A DNA stretch of 43,211 bases. It comes from an uncultured Acidobacteriota bacterium. Its GTDB lineage: Bacteria; Acidobacteriota; Thermoanaerobaculia; UBA5066. The notes under the pieces were generated by a model. The model did not search any database and was not told where the DNA came from. It saw nothing but the letters and a program-made list of their open reading frames with translations. This document shows, one piece after another, positions 1 to 10,189 of this stretch. Made by a program: the position numbers and the translations under genes. The DNA lies in the NCBI GenBank assembly GCA_937888435.1, contig CALAQS010000357.1, positions 1-43,211 on the forward strand, given 5' to 3'. Position 1 is the stretch's first letter. Each line of letters opens with the position of its first letter.

Positions 1-142
1 TGCTAGGATTTCAACCCGGAGTCTCCAAACCCACTCAGGCCAGAGTAGGGGGCAATGTCAGGACCAGCATTGCGGGCCCAACTGGCGTAGCGTTGGGTCG
101 GCAACGACGGTAATGTCCGACTCACGCCGAGGAGAACACTTA

Positions 143-655
143 ATGAAAGCAGTCAGGAGCGTTACTCAAGCAGCCGCCGACGCCGAAGGCAAACTCAAAG
201 CCTTCATCGCGAAATTCGGCCCGAAGGATCAACAGCTGATTCAGGCTGTCCGAAAGGCGGTGCGCAAACGGCTTCCGACAGCCAACGAACTGGTATGGGA
301 TAACTACAATTTCTTTGTGATCGGCTACTCTCCGACAGAACGGCCGTCGGATTCAATAATTTCGATCGCCGCTCGTGCAAACAGCGTGGGTCTCTGCTTC
401 ATTCACGGCGCCACCCTTCCCGATCCGAAGAAGGTCCTTCTCGGCTCTGGCAGTCAGACTCGCTTCATTCGCCTTGAGTCAGCCGGTGCGTTGACGCGTC
501 CGGAGGTTGAAGCGCTCGTAGCCGCGGCGATTGTTAAGGGGAAGAGACCTTTGCCAGCCACCGGGCGCGGCAGGCTCATCATTCGCTCGGTTTCGGCGAC
601 ACAGCGACCGCGCCGGACGACGGCGAAGGCGGGCAAACGTCGGCCGGTTCCCTAA
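143..655 (+). CDS. DUF1801-like (YdhG-type) domain protein
   Basis: ORF 113-655; internal ATG at 143 is preceded by GAGGAG, a better start than 113. Motif ELVWDNYNFFVIGYSP...SIISIAARANSVGLCFIHGATLPDPKKVLLGSG. Confidence 0.65.
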   Translation: MKAVRSVTQAAADAEGKLKAFIAKFGPKDQQLIQAVRKAVRKRLPTANELVWDNYNFFVIGYSPTERPSDSIISIAARANSVGLCFIHGATLPDPKKVLLGSGSQTRFIRLESAGALTRPEVEALVAAAIVKGKRPLPATGRGRLIIRSVSATQRPRRTTAKAGKRRPVP

Positions 656-766
656 GGGCGAGCCTCTGGTCTCTACGCGTCACAGCCCCCCGGCAATTCC
701 CATTGCGCCCCTACAGCTCCGGAGAGAGAACGTCGTCTGGATGCCCGGCGACGGCTCGCCGGTCGA

Positions 767-1297
767 TCAGGTCCCTCCGTTACCCAGCACCCTGGCGATC
801 GCGGTGATGGTATTCCAGTTGCGCGTGGTGACCGGGACCCCAAAGAGCCGGTCGAACGTGCCGAGGTAGCTGATGACCTTCATGTGGCGCCGGTACACAC
901 CGAAGACGAACCGGTTGTCCCTCGCGAGGATCTTCATCAGCCACTTGCCGCTGGAAGGAAAGCTCATGGGCGTCGACGGCGCCGCGCGAGGGCGTTTGGA
1001 CAGGACGCTCACGAAGCGGACGATGTCGGGTCGCGCGGGTTGGTCCGCGAAATGATTCTGAGACATCAGCCTGACAATCTCGCGGCCCTGGCAGATCATG
1101 ATCTCGGCATCAAAGGGAAGCCTGCGTGCCAATTGGGCGCGGAGTTGCGCCCGGGTGACTGGCCGCCGGATCACGAAGGTGCCCGCCGCGCCGATGTTGA
1201 CGGCATCGAGGTGCTTCAATTGTTCGGCGAGCGTGGTAGGTCGGAAGGTCCTGTGACCGCCGACGTTGACTCCTCTCAGAAGAACCACGAGTGCCAC
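767..1297 (-). CDS. DUF1697 domain protein
   Basis: VALVVLLRGVNVGGHRTFRPTTLAEQLKHLDAVNIGAAGTFVIRR is typical of DUF1697. GTG at 1297 has AGGAGG just upstream, preferred over the ORF start at 1336. Confidence 0.75.
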   Translation of the reverse strand: MALVVLLRGVNVGGHRTFRPTTLAEQLKHLDAVNIGAAGTFVIRRPVTRAQLRAQLARRLPFDAEIMICQGREIVRLMSQNHFADQPARPDIVRFVSVLSKRPRAAPSTPMSFPSSGKWLMKILARDNRFVFGVYRRHMKVISYLGTFDRLFGVPVTTRNWNTITAIARVLGNGGT

Positions 1298-1578
1298 GCG
1301 TTTCCTCCTGCTGGCGCCGCTCGAAAACTGATCCACCGGCTTTCTTGTCTGCCCAACGATATCGTTTCAATGAAGACGAGAAAAGGGCTGTCCTCGCTGA
1401 CGTGGTACCGATGAAATCGGGCCACAGACAGAATAACGGGGTCAACCTCCGAGGAGGTGCCCCAAGTAAGGGAGGTCACGGCTCCTCCTTGACGTGGCTC
1501 GCCGCCCCGCCCAGATTGAAGACTGGAGCTGTCCATCGGGGTGAGCGGGTTGAGAGTGGATGGCTGGACCGACGCCAG

Positions 1579-2334
1579 ATGGGAGCCGCTACCTTTCGCT
1601 TCTACGCCGAGCTGAACGACTTTCTCCCGGTCGGCGACCGGCAGCACGACCTAGTCCGGAGCTTCCTCGGGAGGCCGTCGGTCAAGGACCAGATCGAGGC
1701 GTGCGGCGTCCCCCACACCGAGGTCGACCTCATTCTCGTCAACGGCCGGTCCGTCGGGTTCGATCACGGCCTCGGGGATGGCGACCGCGTCAGCGTCTAC
1801 CCGGTCTTCGAGGCTCTGGATGTCACGCCGGTGGTACGCCTGCGCCCGCAACCGCTGCGCGAGCCGCGCTTCGTCCTTGACGTCCACCTCGGGAAGCTAG
1901 CTCGCCGGCTCCGCCTGCTCGGCTTCGACGCGGTCTGGCAGTGCGACGCCACCGACGAGGAGCTCGTTTCGCTGTCGCTCCGCGAGAAGAGGATCCTCCT
2001 GACGCGCGACCGCGGGCTTCTCAAGCGGCGGGAGTTGACCCACGCCGCCGCCGTCCACGGGACGGACCCGCGTGAGCAGCTCCCGGAGGTCGTCCGGCGG
2101 TTCGACCTCGCCCGCTCCGCCGCCCCCTTCACGCGCTGCCTGACCTGCAACGGACAGCTCGCCGCCGTCCCGAAAGAGGAGGTCCTCGACCGGCTCCCGC
2201 CCGAAACCCGGCTCCACTACGACGCCTTCCTCACCTGTCTGTCCTGCCGACGGGTCTTCTGGTGGGGGCCGCACTCCCGACGGCTTCGGGAGATTGTCGA
2301 GGAGGCCCTGCGCTTCGGGGGGGCCGGCGGCTGA
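1579..2334 (+). CDS. Mut7-C RNAse domain protein with N-terminal ubiquitin-like (Mut7-C ubiquitin) domain
   Basis: MGAATFRFYAELNDFLP...VDLILVNGRSVGFDHGLGDGDRVSVYPVFE (ubiquitin-like), then FVLDVHLGKLARRLRLLGFDA...KRILLTRDRGLLKR and Zn-type CLTC/CLSC cysteines. Confidence 0.8.
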   Translation: MGAATFRFYAELNDFLPVGDRQHDLVRSFLGRPSVKDQIEACGVPHTEVDLILVNGRSVGFDHGLGDGDRVSVYPVFEALDVTPVVRLRPQPLREPRFVLDVHLGKLARRLRLLGFDAVWQCDATDEELVSLSLREKRILLTRDRGLLKRRELTHAAAVHGTDPREQLPEVVRRFDLARSAAPFTRCLTCNGQLAAVPKEEVLDRLPPETRLHYDAFLTCLSCRRVFWWGPHSRRLREIVEEALRFGGAGG

Positions 2335-2657
2335 CCGTCGCGGCGGGCCGGGTAGGCGAGGAACCACGCCCAAGGCGGCTCCCGCCCGCGGAGCTGCCGA
2401 GGGCTAGGGGCGCGGAACGGCGCGGGTCCGGGTCCATTCTCGGCCCAGCGTCCGCCGGAAGTGCCTTGCTCTGAGAGCCTTAGGGGTTCATCGGGAGCAA
2501 CCCCGAGGCTACTCCCTCAAGAATCGCAGTTCGATAATCGATACGAATGCTCCACCATCCTCGACCTGCCTTCTTCGAGTCGCTTCCGCTGCTCGCGCCG
2601 GAGGCGGAGCCGAGCGGCCGGGCGCGTCGACCGTCTACTCGGCTAGGCGTCGCTCGG

Positions 2658-3635
2658 CTACGGCTCCCCGACCAGCTTCCAGGTCGGGTCGGGCTCGTAC
2701 TCTTTGACGGCCGCAGCCAGTTCGGCCGTCGCCTCTCCGAGGTTCTTCTCGTACACACGGCCCTGCTGATTGACGATGAACGTCATGACCCCCGAGCTCC
2801 CCCACTTGTCGGGGGATGCGATGAGGGCGAAGCCGGCGATCATGTTGCCGTTGATCACGTAGTCGAACCGGCCGCCCGGAGCGTGGGGTCCCTGGGCCTT
2901 GAGGATCCTGAAGAAATACCCGTGATAGGGAGAGCGCTTCTTCGCCTCGCCGCTCCTGGCCATGCCCGGGGTGTACCCTTCCGCCCGTTCCTGCGCGATG
3001 AGGCTTCCGAGCGGACTGGGCTTCCCTCCCTCGGGAGCCTCCCAGAAGAGCCCGTCCCGCTTCCCGGGGGTGCTGATGAAGCGCTGCGCGTAGACGGCGA
3101 GTCCGTCGCGGGCGGTGTCCCGTGCCTGGGTGTAGTACTCCCACTGCGCGAGGACGTAGGCACGGCAGGTCATGATCGTGGAGAGCTCGTTCTCGCCGAT
3201 CCTCCGGCTGAGGATCTCGTCGAGGCCGGCCGCGGTATCGAAGCGCCACTTCCGGCCCTCTTTGACGATCGGGATCGGCGACGGCCAGCGGTCCTCGCCC
3301 ACGACCAGGGTGTACTTCGCGTCGTCGACCTTCTCGAGCGTCGCGCCTTTCCCCAGCCGTTCGCCAAACCCCTTGAGCGCGTCGGCGTCCTCGACGGGGT
3401 CGCCCGAGAGCAGCTTCTCGCGCTCGGGCCCGAGGATTGCCGATAGCTTCTCCTGGTCTGCTGTCTTTACGGCCTGGATCAACGCCTGCACGGCCTCCTG
3501 GGGAGTGGCGAAGAGCCTTTGCTTCGGCGCCGTCGCGCCCGCGACGGACGCCGGGCCGGTGAACAGGATGCACGCCAGGACGAACGGCGCGATCGCGGCC
3601 GCCGCTCTGCCCCGGGTCTTCGTCTCGCGGTTCAT
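2658..3635 (-). CDS. DUF2950 domain protein, secreted
   Basis: Signal peptide; FATPQEAVQALIQAVKTAD...YHGYFFRILKAQGPHAPGGRFDYVINGNMIAGFALIASP. Overlaps the upstream DUF3300 gene, a common partner. Confidence 0.8.
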   Translation of the reverse strand: MNRETKTRGRAAAAIAPFVLACILFTGPASVAGATAPKQRLFATPQEAVQALIQAVKTADQEKLSAILGPEREKLLSGDPVEDADALKGFGERLGKGATLEKVDDAKYTLVVGEDRWPSPIPIVKEGRKWRFDTAAGLDEILSRRIGENELSTIMTCRAYVLAQWEYYTQARDTARDGLAVYAQRFISTPGKRDGLFWEAPEGGKPSPLGSLIAQERAEGYTPGMARSGEAKKRSPYHGYFFRILKAQGPHAPGGRFDYVINGNMIAGFALIASPDKWGSSGVMTFIVNQQGRVYEKNLGEATAELAAAVKEYEPDPTWKLVGEP

Positions 3636-4738
3636 CGGCGCCTCCCTTCCGCAGGCTGGGCATGCATTTGCGGCCGCGAAGGCTGCGCCTGCGCCCGGCT
3701 GGCCTGCCCTCGCTGGCTCGCCACACGCGGATCGAACCCCCCGCGAGCGGGCGTGAACGCCGGGGTATTCGGCGCATGGACCGCCGTGGGCGCCTGCGGA
3801 ACGTGTCCGCGGTAGCCGTTGAGCCTCGCGTCGCCGGCGTTGATGTTCCGCGCCATGATCTTGTTCTGAACCGCCCCGCGGTTCGGCGGGGCCGCTCGGT
3901 CGGCGACGGCGACGCCGCCGGTGGACCTGTGAAAATTGTCGAAGTTCGACCCGCGGTGCACGTCATCGTACCGGTCCAACGCCTGGTAGTTCACCCGCCG
4001 CTGGCTGACGGAGGGATTGATGATGGCGTTGCGACGTCCGTCGTTGCCATAGACGTTGTTGACGTGAACATAGGGCCGGCTGCGCTCCACCCATCCCCGG
4101 CCACGCTCCCAACCGTGGTCGAAGACGCGATGCCCGCGCCAGTCACAGTCGTAGATGAGCCACGCGCCGATGGGAAAACGGGTGTGAAAAGAGAGCGGCG
4201 CTCGGCCGAAGAAGACGACTGCCGGATCGTACTCGGGCACGAAAATGTACTGCGGCTGAGCCGGCCAGAGCTCGATCTCGCCGCCGGAGTCGACCACCTC
4301 CATCTCGGGAGTCGTGGTGAGGTTGCCCGCCGCCCGCGCCTGCGCTCGGAGGCGTTGCACCGACGTCATCAGGTCGGTCGACTGGTTGACGTAGGCCTGA
4401 CCAAGCGCGGTCGTCCAGTCGAGCTTGTCGGCCATCATCTCCAGGACTTCCGGGTAGTGGGCCACGGCCTTGACGCTCACGTCCCACGGCTGGCCGTCGA
4501 CGTCGTCCGCGTTGGTATCGTCGCGGACGAAGCGGGCGGCCTGATCGACCTGGTCCGGGAACGTCGCGGCGACGAGGACCTGCGCGAGCAGGGGATCAGG
4601 GTAGAGCGCGATCGGAGCGAGCAGGTTGTCGAGCTGGTCCGGCGAGAACGGCTCGTAGCCTTCGTCGTCCTGCGCCAGGAGCGGCGGGGCCAGGACCATC
4701 AGCGAGAGAGCGAGCGAAACAGCCAGATTCTTCCCCAT
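3632..4738 (-). CDS. DUF3300 domain protein, secreted
   Basis: Signal peptide; LDNLLAPIALYPDPLLAQVLVAATFPDQVDQAARFV...VDGQPWDVSVKAVAHYPEVLEMMADKLDWTTALGQAY. Confidence 0.85.
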   Translation of the reverse strand: MGKNLAVSLALSLMVLAPPLLAQDDEGYEPFSPDQLDNLLAPIALYPDPLLAQVLVAATFPDQVDQAARFVRDDTNADDVDGQPWDVSVKAVAHYPEVLEMMADKLDWTTALGQAYVNQSTDLMTSVQRLRAQARAAGNLTTTPEMEVVDSGGEIELWPAQPQYIFVPEYDPAVVFFGRAPLSFHTRFPIGAWLIYDCDWRGHRVFDHGWERGRGWVERSRPYVHVNNVYGNDGRRNAIINPSVSQRRVNYQALDRYDDVHRGSNFDNFHRSTGGVAVADRAAPPNRGAVQNKIMARNINAGDARLNGYRGHVPQAPTAVHAPNTPAFTPARGGFDPRVASQRGQASRAQAQPSRPQMHAQPAEGRRR

Positions 4739-4767
4739 GGCGTGAGTCCCCTTACGTTCTGGCTCTC

Positions 4768-4795
4768 ATCCTAGCTCAAGACTCCAGAGCCGCAA
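4768..4795 (-). promoter_or_regulatory. candidate sigma70-type promoter for the DUF3300-DUF2950 pair
   Basis: Minus strand TTGCGG (4795-4790), 16-nt spacer, TAGGAT (4773-4768), about 30 nt upstream of the DUF3300 start. Confidence 0.35.
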
Positions 4796-4799
4796 TCGC

Positions 4800-6782
4800 T
4801 CAGAACAGCTTCATCGCCCTGAGCTCGCGGATGCGGTCGCGGAGCTGCGCCGCCTTCTCGAACTCCAGCTCCTTCGCCGCCGTCTTCATCTCTTTCTCGA
4901 GGTCCGCGATCTCGCGGTCGAGGGACGGGGCGTCCTTCGGCCTGCGCCGCCCGTCGAGACGCTGCGGCTCGAGGTAGTCGAGGTTCGACATGGCGAGGAG
5001 CGGCGAGTCGAGCGACTTGACGATCGACTCCGGCACGATGCCGTGCTCCTCGTTGTACGACCTCTGGAGCACGCGGCGGCGCTCGGTCTCGTCGATCGCC
5101 CGGCGCATGGAGTCCGTGATGCGGTCCGCGTAGAACACGGCGATTCCGTTCACGTTGCGCGCCGCGCGCCCGGCGGTCTGGATGAGCGACGTCTCGGATC
5201 TGAGAAAGCCTTCCTTGTCGGCGTCGAGGACCGCCACGAGCGAGACCTCCGGCAGGTCGAGCCCCTCGCGCAGCAGGTTCACGCCTACGAGGACGTCGAA
5301 GACGCCACGGCGGAAGTCGCCGATGATCTGGACGCGCTCGAGCGTCTCGATGTCGCTGTGCAGGTAGCGCACGCGCACGCCGAGCTCGAGATAGTAGTTC
5401 GTCAGGTCCTCGGCCATGCGCTTCGTGAGCGTCGTGACGAGCGTTCGCTCGCCCTTGGCCGTCCGCTCCTTCACGCGCGACAGGAGATCGTCCACCTGCC
5501 CCTTCACGGGCTTCACCTCGATGGGCGGGTCGAGGAGGCCCGTGGGCCGGAGGAGCTGCTCGACGACCTCTCCGCCCGTCTCCGCGAGCTCGTAGGCGGC
5601 GGGCGTGGCCGACACGAAGAGACGCTGGCCCGAGCGCTCGAGCCATTCCTCGAACTTCAGCGGGCGGTTGTCGAGGGCGGACGGGAGCCGGAAGCCGTAC
5701 TCCACGAGCGTGCGCTTGCGGGACTGGTCGCCGTGGTACATGGCGCGGAGCTGCGGGACCGTCTGGTGGCTCTCGTCGATGATCGTGAGGTAATCCGCCG
5801 GGAAGTAGTCCAGGAGCGTCGGCGGCGGCTCCCCCGGCCGGCGCCCCGAGAGATGGCGCGAGTAGTTCTCGATGCCGGCGCAGTAGCCGATCTCGCGCAT
5901 CATCTCGAGGTCGAAGCGCGTCCGCTGCTCGAGGCGCTGGGCCTCGAGGAGCTTGTTCTGGGCCTGAAGGTCCTCGAGCCTCACGACGAGCTCGGCCTCG
6001 ATCGAGCCGAGCGCCCTTTTCCGGGTCTCCTCGGGCGTGACGTAGTGGGACTTCGGAAACAGCTCGAACCGGTCGACCTCCCCGAGCGTCTTCCCGGTCA
6101 CGAGCTCGAAGCGCGTGATGCGGTCGATCTCGTCGCCGAAGAACTCGACTCTCAGGCCGAGGTCCTCGTAGGACGGCTGGATCTCGAAGACGTCGCCGCG
6201 CACCCGGAAGCCGCCGCGCTCGAGGTCGAGGCTCGTGCGCTCGTACTGAGCCTCGACGAGACGCTTGAGGTACCACGTCATCCCGTAGCGCGCGCCTTTT
6301 TCGAACTCGATCGCCATCTTCCCGAACGACTCCGGGCTGCCGAGGCCGTAAATGCACGAGACGGACGCCACGATCAGGACGTCGCGCCGCTCGAAGAGCG
6401 CGGCCGTGGCGGCGATGCGCATCTTGTCGATCTCGTCGTTGATCTGCGTTTCCTTCTCGATGTACGTGTCCGACTGCGGCACGTACGCCTCGGGCTGGTA
6501 GTAGTCGTAGTACGAGACGAAGTACTCCACACGGTTTTTCGGAAAGAACCTCTTGAACTCCTGGTAGAGCTGGGCGGCCAGCGTCTTGTTGTGGGAGAGG
6601 ACGAGCGTGGGGCGGTTCAGCGCCTCGACGACCTTCGCCATCGTGAACGTCTTTCCCGAGCCGGTGACGCCGAGAAGGACCTGCTTCTCCCGACCCTCGC
6701 GATAGGCCGCCACGAGCTGCTCGATCGCACGGGGCTGGTCGCCCTGCGGCGTCAGCGGGGAGAGGAACTCGAAATCCGGCAC
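4800..6782 (-). CDS. uvrB: excinuclease ABC subunit UvrB
   Basis: [111 protein letters not shown]-terminal UVR motif. Confidence 0.98.
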   Translation of the reverse strand: MPDFEFLSPLTPQGDQPRAIEQLVAAYREGREKQVLLGVTGSGKTFTMAKVVEALNRPTLVLSHNKTLAAQLYQEFKRFFPKNRVEYFVSYYDYYQPEAYVPQSDTYIEKETQINDEIDKMRIAATAALFERRDVLIVASVSCIYGLGSPESFGKMAIEFEKGARYGMTWYLKRLVEAQYERTSLDLERGGFRVRGDVFEIQPSYEDLGLRVEFFGDEIDRITRFELVTGKTLGEVDRFELFPKSHYVTPEETRKRALGSIEAELVVRLEDLQAQNKLLEAQRLEQRTRFDLEMMREIGYCAGIENYSRHLSGRRPGEPPPTLLDYFPADYLTIIDESHQTVPQLRAMYHGDQSRKRTLVEYGFRLPSALDNRPLKFEEWLERSGQRLFVSATPAAYELAETGGEVVEQLLRPTGLLDPPIEVKPVKGQVDDLLSRVKERTAKGERTLVTTLTKRMAEDLTNYYLELGVRVRYLHSDIETLERVQIIGDFRRGVFDVLVGVNLLREGLDLPEVSLVAVLDADKEGFLRSETSLIQTAGRAARNVNGIAVFYADRITDSMRRAIDETERRRVLQRSYNEEHGIVPESIVKSLDSPLLAMSNLDYLEPQRLDGRRRPKDAPSLDREIADLEKEMKTAAKELEFEKAAQLRDRIRELRAMKLF

Positions 6783-6803
6783 GGAGTCAGCGCGGCGATT
6801 CCT

Positions 6804-7244
6804 TCAGGGCGGGTCCTTCAGGTAGGCCGTGAGGGCGCGGAGCTCCTCCGCCGTGACCCGGTTGTCGGCGACGGCCGCCTTCACGCGGCCCTGAAACGCG
6901 GTGACCTGCTGCGCCGTCACCTTCCGGTCCTTTGCCTTCGCCGCGAAGGATTTCATCGCCGCCCGGAATTCTTCCTTCTCGGCGGGCGTCACGTCCGGGG
7001 TAGAGGCGGCGACGATCTGGTCGCCCATCTGGTCGAACGCGAACTCCATCAGCTTCTTCGCATTGCTCATCAGGAAAAGGAGGCCGATGATCACGGCCAC
7101 GGAGGCGCCGGCGCATCCGACGAGGCCCCACTTCAGGCAGCCCTGCCGCCGCGCGCGAACCGCCGCGTCCTCGAAGGGCAGCGTCACGGGCAGTTGCGGA
7201 GGCAGGCCCGGGGCGGGCGGAGCGGGAGGGGGCGTTTCCGTCAT
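6804..7244 (-). CDS. hypothetical protein with one predicted TM helix
   Basis: ORF from internal ATG (MTETPPPAPPAPGLPPQLP); hydrophobic WGLVGCAGASVAVIIGLLFLM. The start at 7301 would overlap the divergent PBP gene. Confidence 0.6.
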   Translation of the reverse strand: MTETPPPAPPAPGLPPQLPVTLPFEDAAVRARRQGCLKWGLVGCAGASVAVIIGLLFLMSNAKKLMEFAFDQMGDQIVAASTPDVTPAEKEEFRAAMKSFAAKAKDRKVTAQQVTAFQGRVKAAVADNRVTAEELRALTAYLKDPP

Positions 7245-7276
7245 CGCCGCGAAATTACCACGTGCGAGAATGAGAT

Positions 7277-9682
7277 GTGAGCGCGCACCGCGCGGCGGCA
7301 TTGACCGTCCTCTTCCTGCCGGTCCTTCTCACGGCCGGCCTTGGCGCGGGCGCCGGATACGCCCTGTCGCGCGTCATCCGCGTTCCGAAGGTGTCCGAGC
7401 TCGCAACGTATCGCCCCGACATCATCACCGAGCTGCGCGGCGCGGACGGCTCCGTCATCGCCCGATTCGCGATCGAGCGCCGGATCCTCGTCGAGCGGCC
7501 GGACATTCCGGACGTGATGGTCAAGGCGGTCCTCGCCGCCGAGGATGCCCGGTTCTACGACCATAGCGGCATCGACCTCATCCGCATCGGAGGCGCGGCG
7601 ATCCGGGACCTCGCCACGCGCCGGATGTCGCAGGGCGCGTCCACCCTGACGCAGCAGCTCGCGCGCGCCGTGTTTCTAACGCCCGAGAAGACGTGGGCGA
7701 GGAAGATCAACGAGGTCTTCCTCACGGTCGAGATCGAGAAGCAGTTCTCGAAGGACCAGATCCTGACGATGTACCTGAACCAGATTCCGTTCGGGCACGG
7801 GACCTACGGAGTCGAGGCGGCCTCGCGCTGGTACTTCGGACACGGTGCGAAGTCCCTCACGCTGCCCGAGGCGGCGCTGCTGGCGGGCCTCATCCAGCGC
7901 CCCGCGTACTACTCGCCGTTCAACAACCCGACCGCCGCGAAGAACCGGCGCGATCTCGTTCTCCGCCGCATGGCCGAGGAAGGCTTCCTCTCGGACGCAC
8001 AGCGCGCGGCCGCGCAGGGGACTCCCGTGGAGGTCATCCGCTCCTCGCGCGAGACGACGCTGGGCCTCTACTTCTGCGAGGAGGTCCGCCAGTACCTCGA
8101 GAAGGAGTACGGGGAAGGAGACCTCTACCGCGAGGGCCTGCGCGTCGACACGACGCTCGACCCGCGGCTCGAGACCTGGGCGGAGGACGCCCTGCGCCAG
8201 GGGCTTCGGCGCATCGACCGCCGCTCGGGCTTCCGCAAGCCGCGCAACCTCGTCGCCGAGGGGGTCGACCCCGAGAAATACCGCGACCCGTCCTGGGCCG
8301 AAGGCGTTCCCGCGTCCGACACGCTCACGGCCGTCGTCCTCTCGGCCTCGAAGGCGGGCGCCGAGGTGCGGGTCGACACGAAGCGGTTCACCGTCCCCGC
8401 GGCCGCTTTCCGGTGGACGCGTGCCGAGAGCCCCGTGAAGGCCGTCCAGCGGGGAGACCTGATCCAGATCGAGACGTCCGTGAACGAGGCGGGCAAGGAG
8501 GAGACGTTCGTCGCACAGGACCCCCACGTCGAAGGGGCGGTCGTCATCCTCGAGAACGGCACCGGCGCGGTGCGCGCGCTCAGCGGGGGATACGACTTCA
8601 ACCGCTCGAAATTCGACCGGGCCGTGCAGGCGCTCCGGCAGGTGGGCTCCGCGTTCAAGCCGGCCGTGTATCTGGCGGCCATCGAGCAGGGCTTCACGCC
8701 CGCGGACACGGTGCTCGACGCACCGCTCTCCATCGTCATCGACCCGAAGCAGCCGCCCTGGCAGCCGCAGAACTACGAGCACAAGTACAACGGCATCGTG
8801 ACGTACCAGTACGCGCTCGAGCATTCGCTGAACGTCGCGACCGTACGCGTGGACCTGCTCGTCGGCACGAAGAAGGTCATCGAGGCGGCGCGCCGGCTCG
8901 GAGTCCGGCAGAACCTCCTCGCCTATCCCTCGCTCGCTCTCGGCTCTTTCGAGGTGACGCCGCTGGAGATGGCCGCGGCCTACTCGTCGATCGCGAGCGG
9001 CGGCGTGTCGTACAAGCCCTACTTCGTCGAGCGGGTCCGAAACGCGGACGGAATCGTGCTCGAGCAGAATACGCTCGAGCCGAAGGAAGCCACATCGCCC
9101 GCCGCGGCCTATGTCCTCCTGAACATGATGAAGGGAGTCGTGGCGCGCGGCACCGCGGCCTCCGCGGCCCGGCTCAAGCTCCCCCTCGCGGGCAAGACGG
9201 GCACGACGAACGACTTCACGGACGCCTGGTTCATCGGCATGACGCCGCGCCACACGATCGCCGTGTGGGTCGGCCATGACGCGAAGAAGACGCTCGGGCC
9301 GAAATCAGCGGGCGCCGACGTGGCCCTCCCGATCTTCCTCAGGATCGTCGAGAAGATGAGGGACGCCGGCCTCGTGACCCAGTCCGAGGACTTCGAGACG
9401 CCCCAGGGCGTCGTCCTCGTGGCCGTGGACGAATCCACCGGTTACCGGGCGACGCCTTCCTGCGGGAAGGTCGTGCTCATGGCGTTCGTCAAGGGCACGC
9501 AGCCCACGGAGCTGTGCGGCGACCAGCCGCACGCGGTCGCGAACCTCCCCCAGTACCTGCAGCGCGCGATGTATGCGCCGAAACGCGGCGAGACGAAGGG
9601 CGACGAAGTCACCGTGACGGACGCCCCAAAGCTCGCGGCGCCTCTGCCGAAGGCGGGCCCTCAGGGCGGCCCGCCGGGCTGA
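7277..9682 (+). CDS. penicillin-binding protein 1A family (transglycosylase/transpeptidase)
   Basis: GT51 motifs AVLAAEDARFYDHSGID, QGASTLTQQLARAVFLTPEKTWARKINE, NQIPFGHGTYGVEAAS; transpeptidase motifs VGSAFKPAVYLAAIEQG and LAGKTGTTNDFTDAWFIGMTP. Confidence 0.95.
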   Translation: MSAHRAAALTVLFLPVLLTAGLGAGAGYALSRVIRVPKVSELATYRPDIITELRGADGSVIARFAIERRILVERPDIPDVMVKAVLAAEDARFYDHSGIDLIRIGGAAIRDLATRRMSQGASTLTQQLARAVFLTPEKTWARKINEVFLTVEIEKQFSKDQILTMYLNQIPFGHGTYGVEAASRWYFGHGAKSLTLPEAALLAGLIQRPAYYSPFNNPTAAKNRRDLVLRRMAEEGFLSDAQRAAAQGTPVEVIRSSRETTLGLYFCEEVRQYLEKEYGEGDLYREGLRVDTTLDPRLETWAEDALRQGLRRIDRRSGFRKPRNLVAEGVDPEKYRDPSWAEGVPASDTLTAVVLSASKAGAEVRVDTKRFTVPAAAFRWTRAESPVKAVQRGDLIQIETSVNEAGKEETFVAQDPHVEGAVVILENGTGAVRALSGGYDFNRSKFDRAVQALRQVGSAFKPAVYLAAIEQGFTPADTVLDAPLSIVIDPKQPPWQPQNYEHKYNGIVTYQYALEHSLNVATVRVDLLVGTKKVIEAARRLGVRQNLLAYPSLALGSFEVTPLEMAAAYSSIASGGVSYKPYFVERVRNADGIVLEQNTLEPKEATSPAAAYVLLNMMKGVVARGTAASAARLKLPLAGKTGTTNDFTDAWFIGMTPRHTIAVWVGHDAKKTLGPKSAGADVALPIFLRIVEKMRDAGLVTQSEDFETPQGVVLVAVDESTGYRATPSCGKVVLMAFVKGTQPTELCGDQPHAVANLPQYLQRAMYAPKRGETKGDEVTVTDAPKLAAPLPKAGPQGGPPG

Positions 9683-9704
9683 GCCCGCCGCGCCGCGGGG
9701 AACC

Positions 9705-10154
9705 TCAGGCGACGAGCGGAAGAACTTCGACGGTGAGGCCCACGGTCACGTCGCGATGCAGCTTCACGTGGACCGTGTGCGTGCCGAGGCGCTTGATGGG
9801 CTCCTCGAGGTCGATCTTCCGTTTGTCGACCGTGATGCCCTTGGCCTCGAGCGCGTCGGCCACCTCGGACGAAGTCACCGAGCCGTAGAGCGAGTCGTTG
9901 TCGCCCGCCTTCTTGTGGAGGACGATCTTCGCGCCCTCGATGGACTTGGCCACGGCCGCGGCCTGGTCCTTCTCGTGCTCGGTGCGCGCGTCGTAGCGCT
10001 TCCTTTCCTGCTCGAGCCGCTTCAGGTTGCCGTTCGTGGCGGGATACGCGAGCGCTTTGGGCAGCAGGAAATTCCGGCCGTAGCCCTCGGCGACGTTCAC
10101 CACGTCGCCCCGGTGCCCCAGCCCTTTCACGTCGTCGGTCAGGACCAATTTCAT
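9705..10154 (-). CDS. rplI: 50S ribosomal protein L9
   Basis: MKLVLTDDVKGLGHRGDVVNVAEGYGRNFLLPKALA. Confidence 0.98.
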   Translation of the reverse strand: MKLVLTDDVKGLGHRGDVVNVAEGYGRNFLLPKALAYPATNGNLKRLEQERKRYDARTEHEKDQAAAVAKSIEGAKIVLHKKAGDNDSLYGSVTSSEVADALEAKGITVDKRKIDLEEPIKRLGTHTVHVKLHRDVTVGLTVEVLPLVA

Positions 10155-10189
10155 CGCGAGCTCCTCAGGTTTTCGGGCATTGTCGCCGG

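Noticed and set aside
80-105. Possible integron attC remnant: GCCCAAC...GTTGGGT next to DUF1801/DUF1697 cassette-like genes
   Set aside because: The boxes match RYYYAAC/GTTRRRY but are only 9 nt apart, far too short for an attC site; no L boxes and no integrase seen.
4741-4800. GGCTCT...AGAGCC inverted repeat downstream of uvrB as a terminator
   Set aside because: Loop too long and no T-tract; the region is better explained as the DUF3300 promoter.
9660-9704. GC-rich inverted repeats between the convergent PBP1A and rplI genes as a bidirectional terminator
   Set aside because: No T-rich tail on either strand; GC-rich self-complementarity is expected at this composition.
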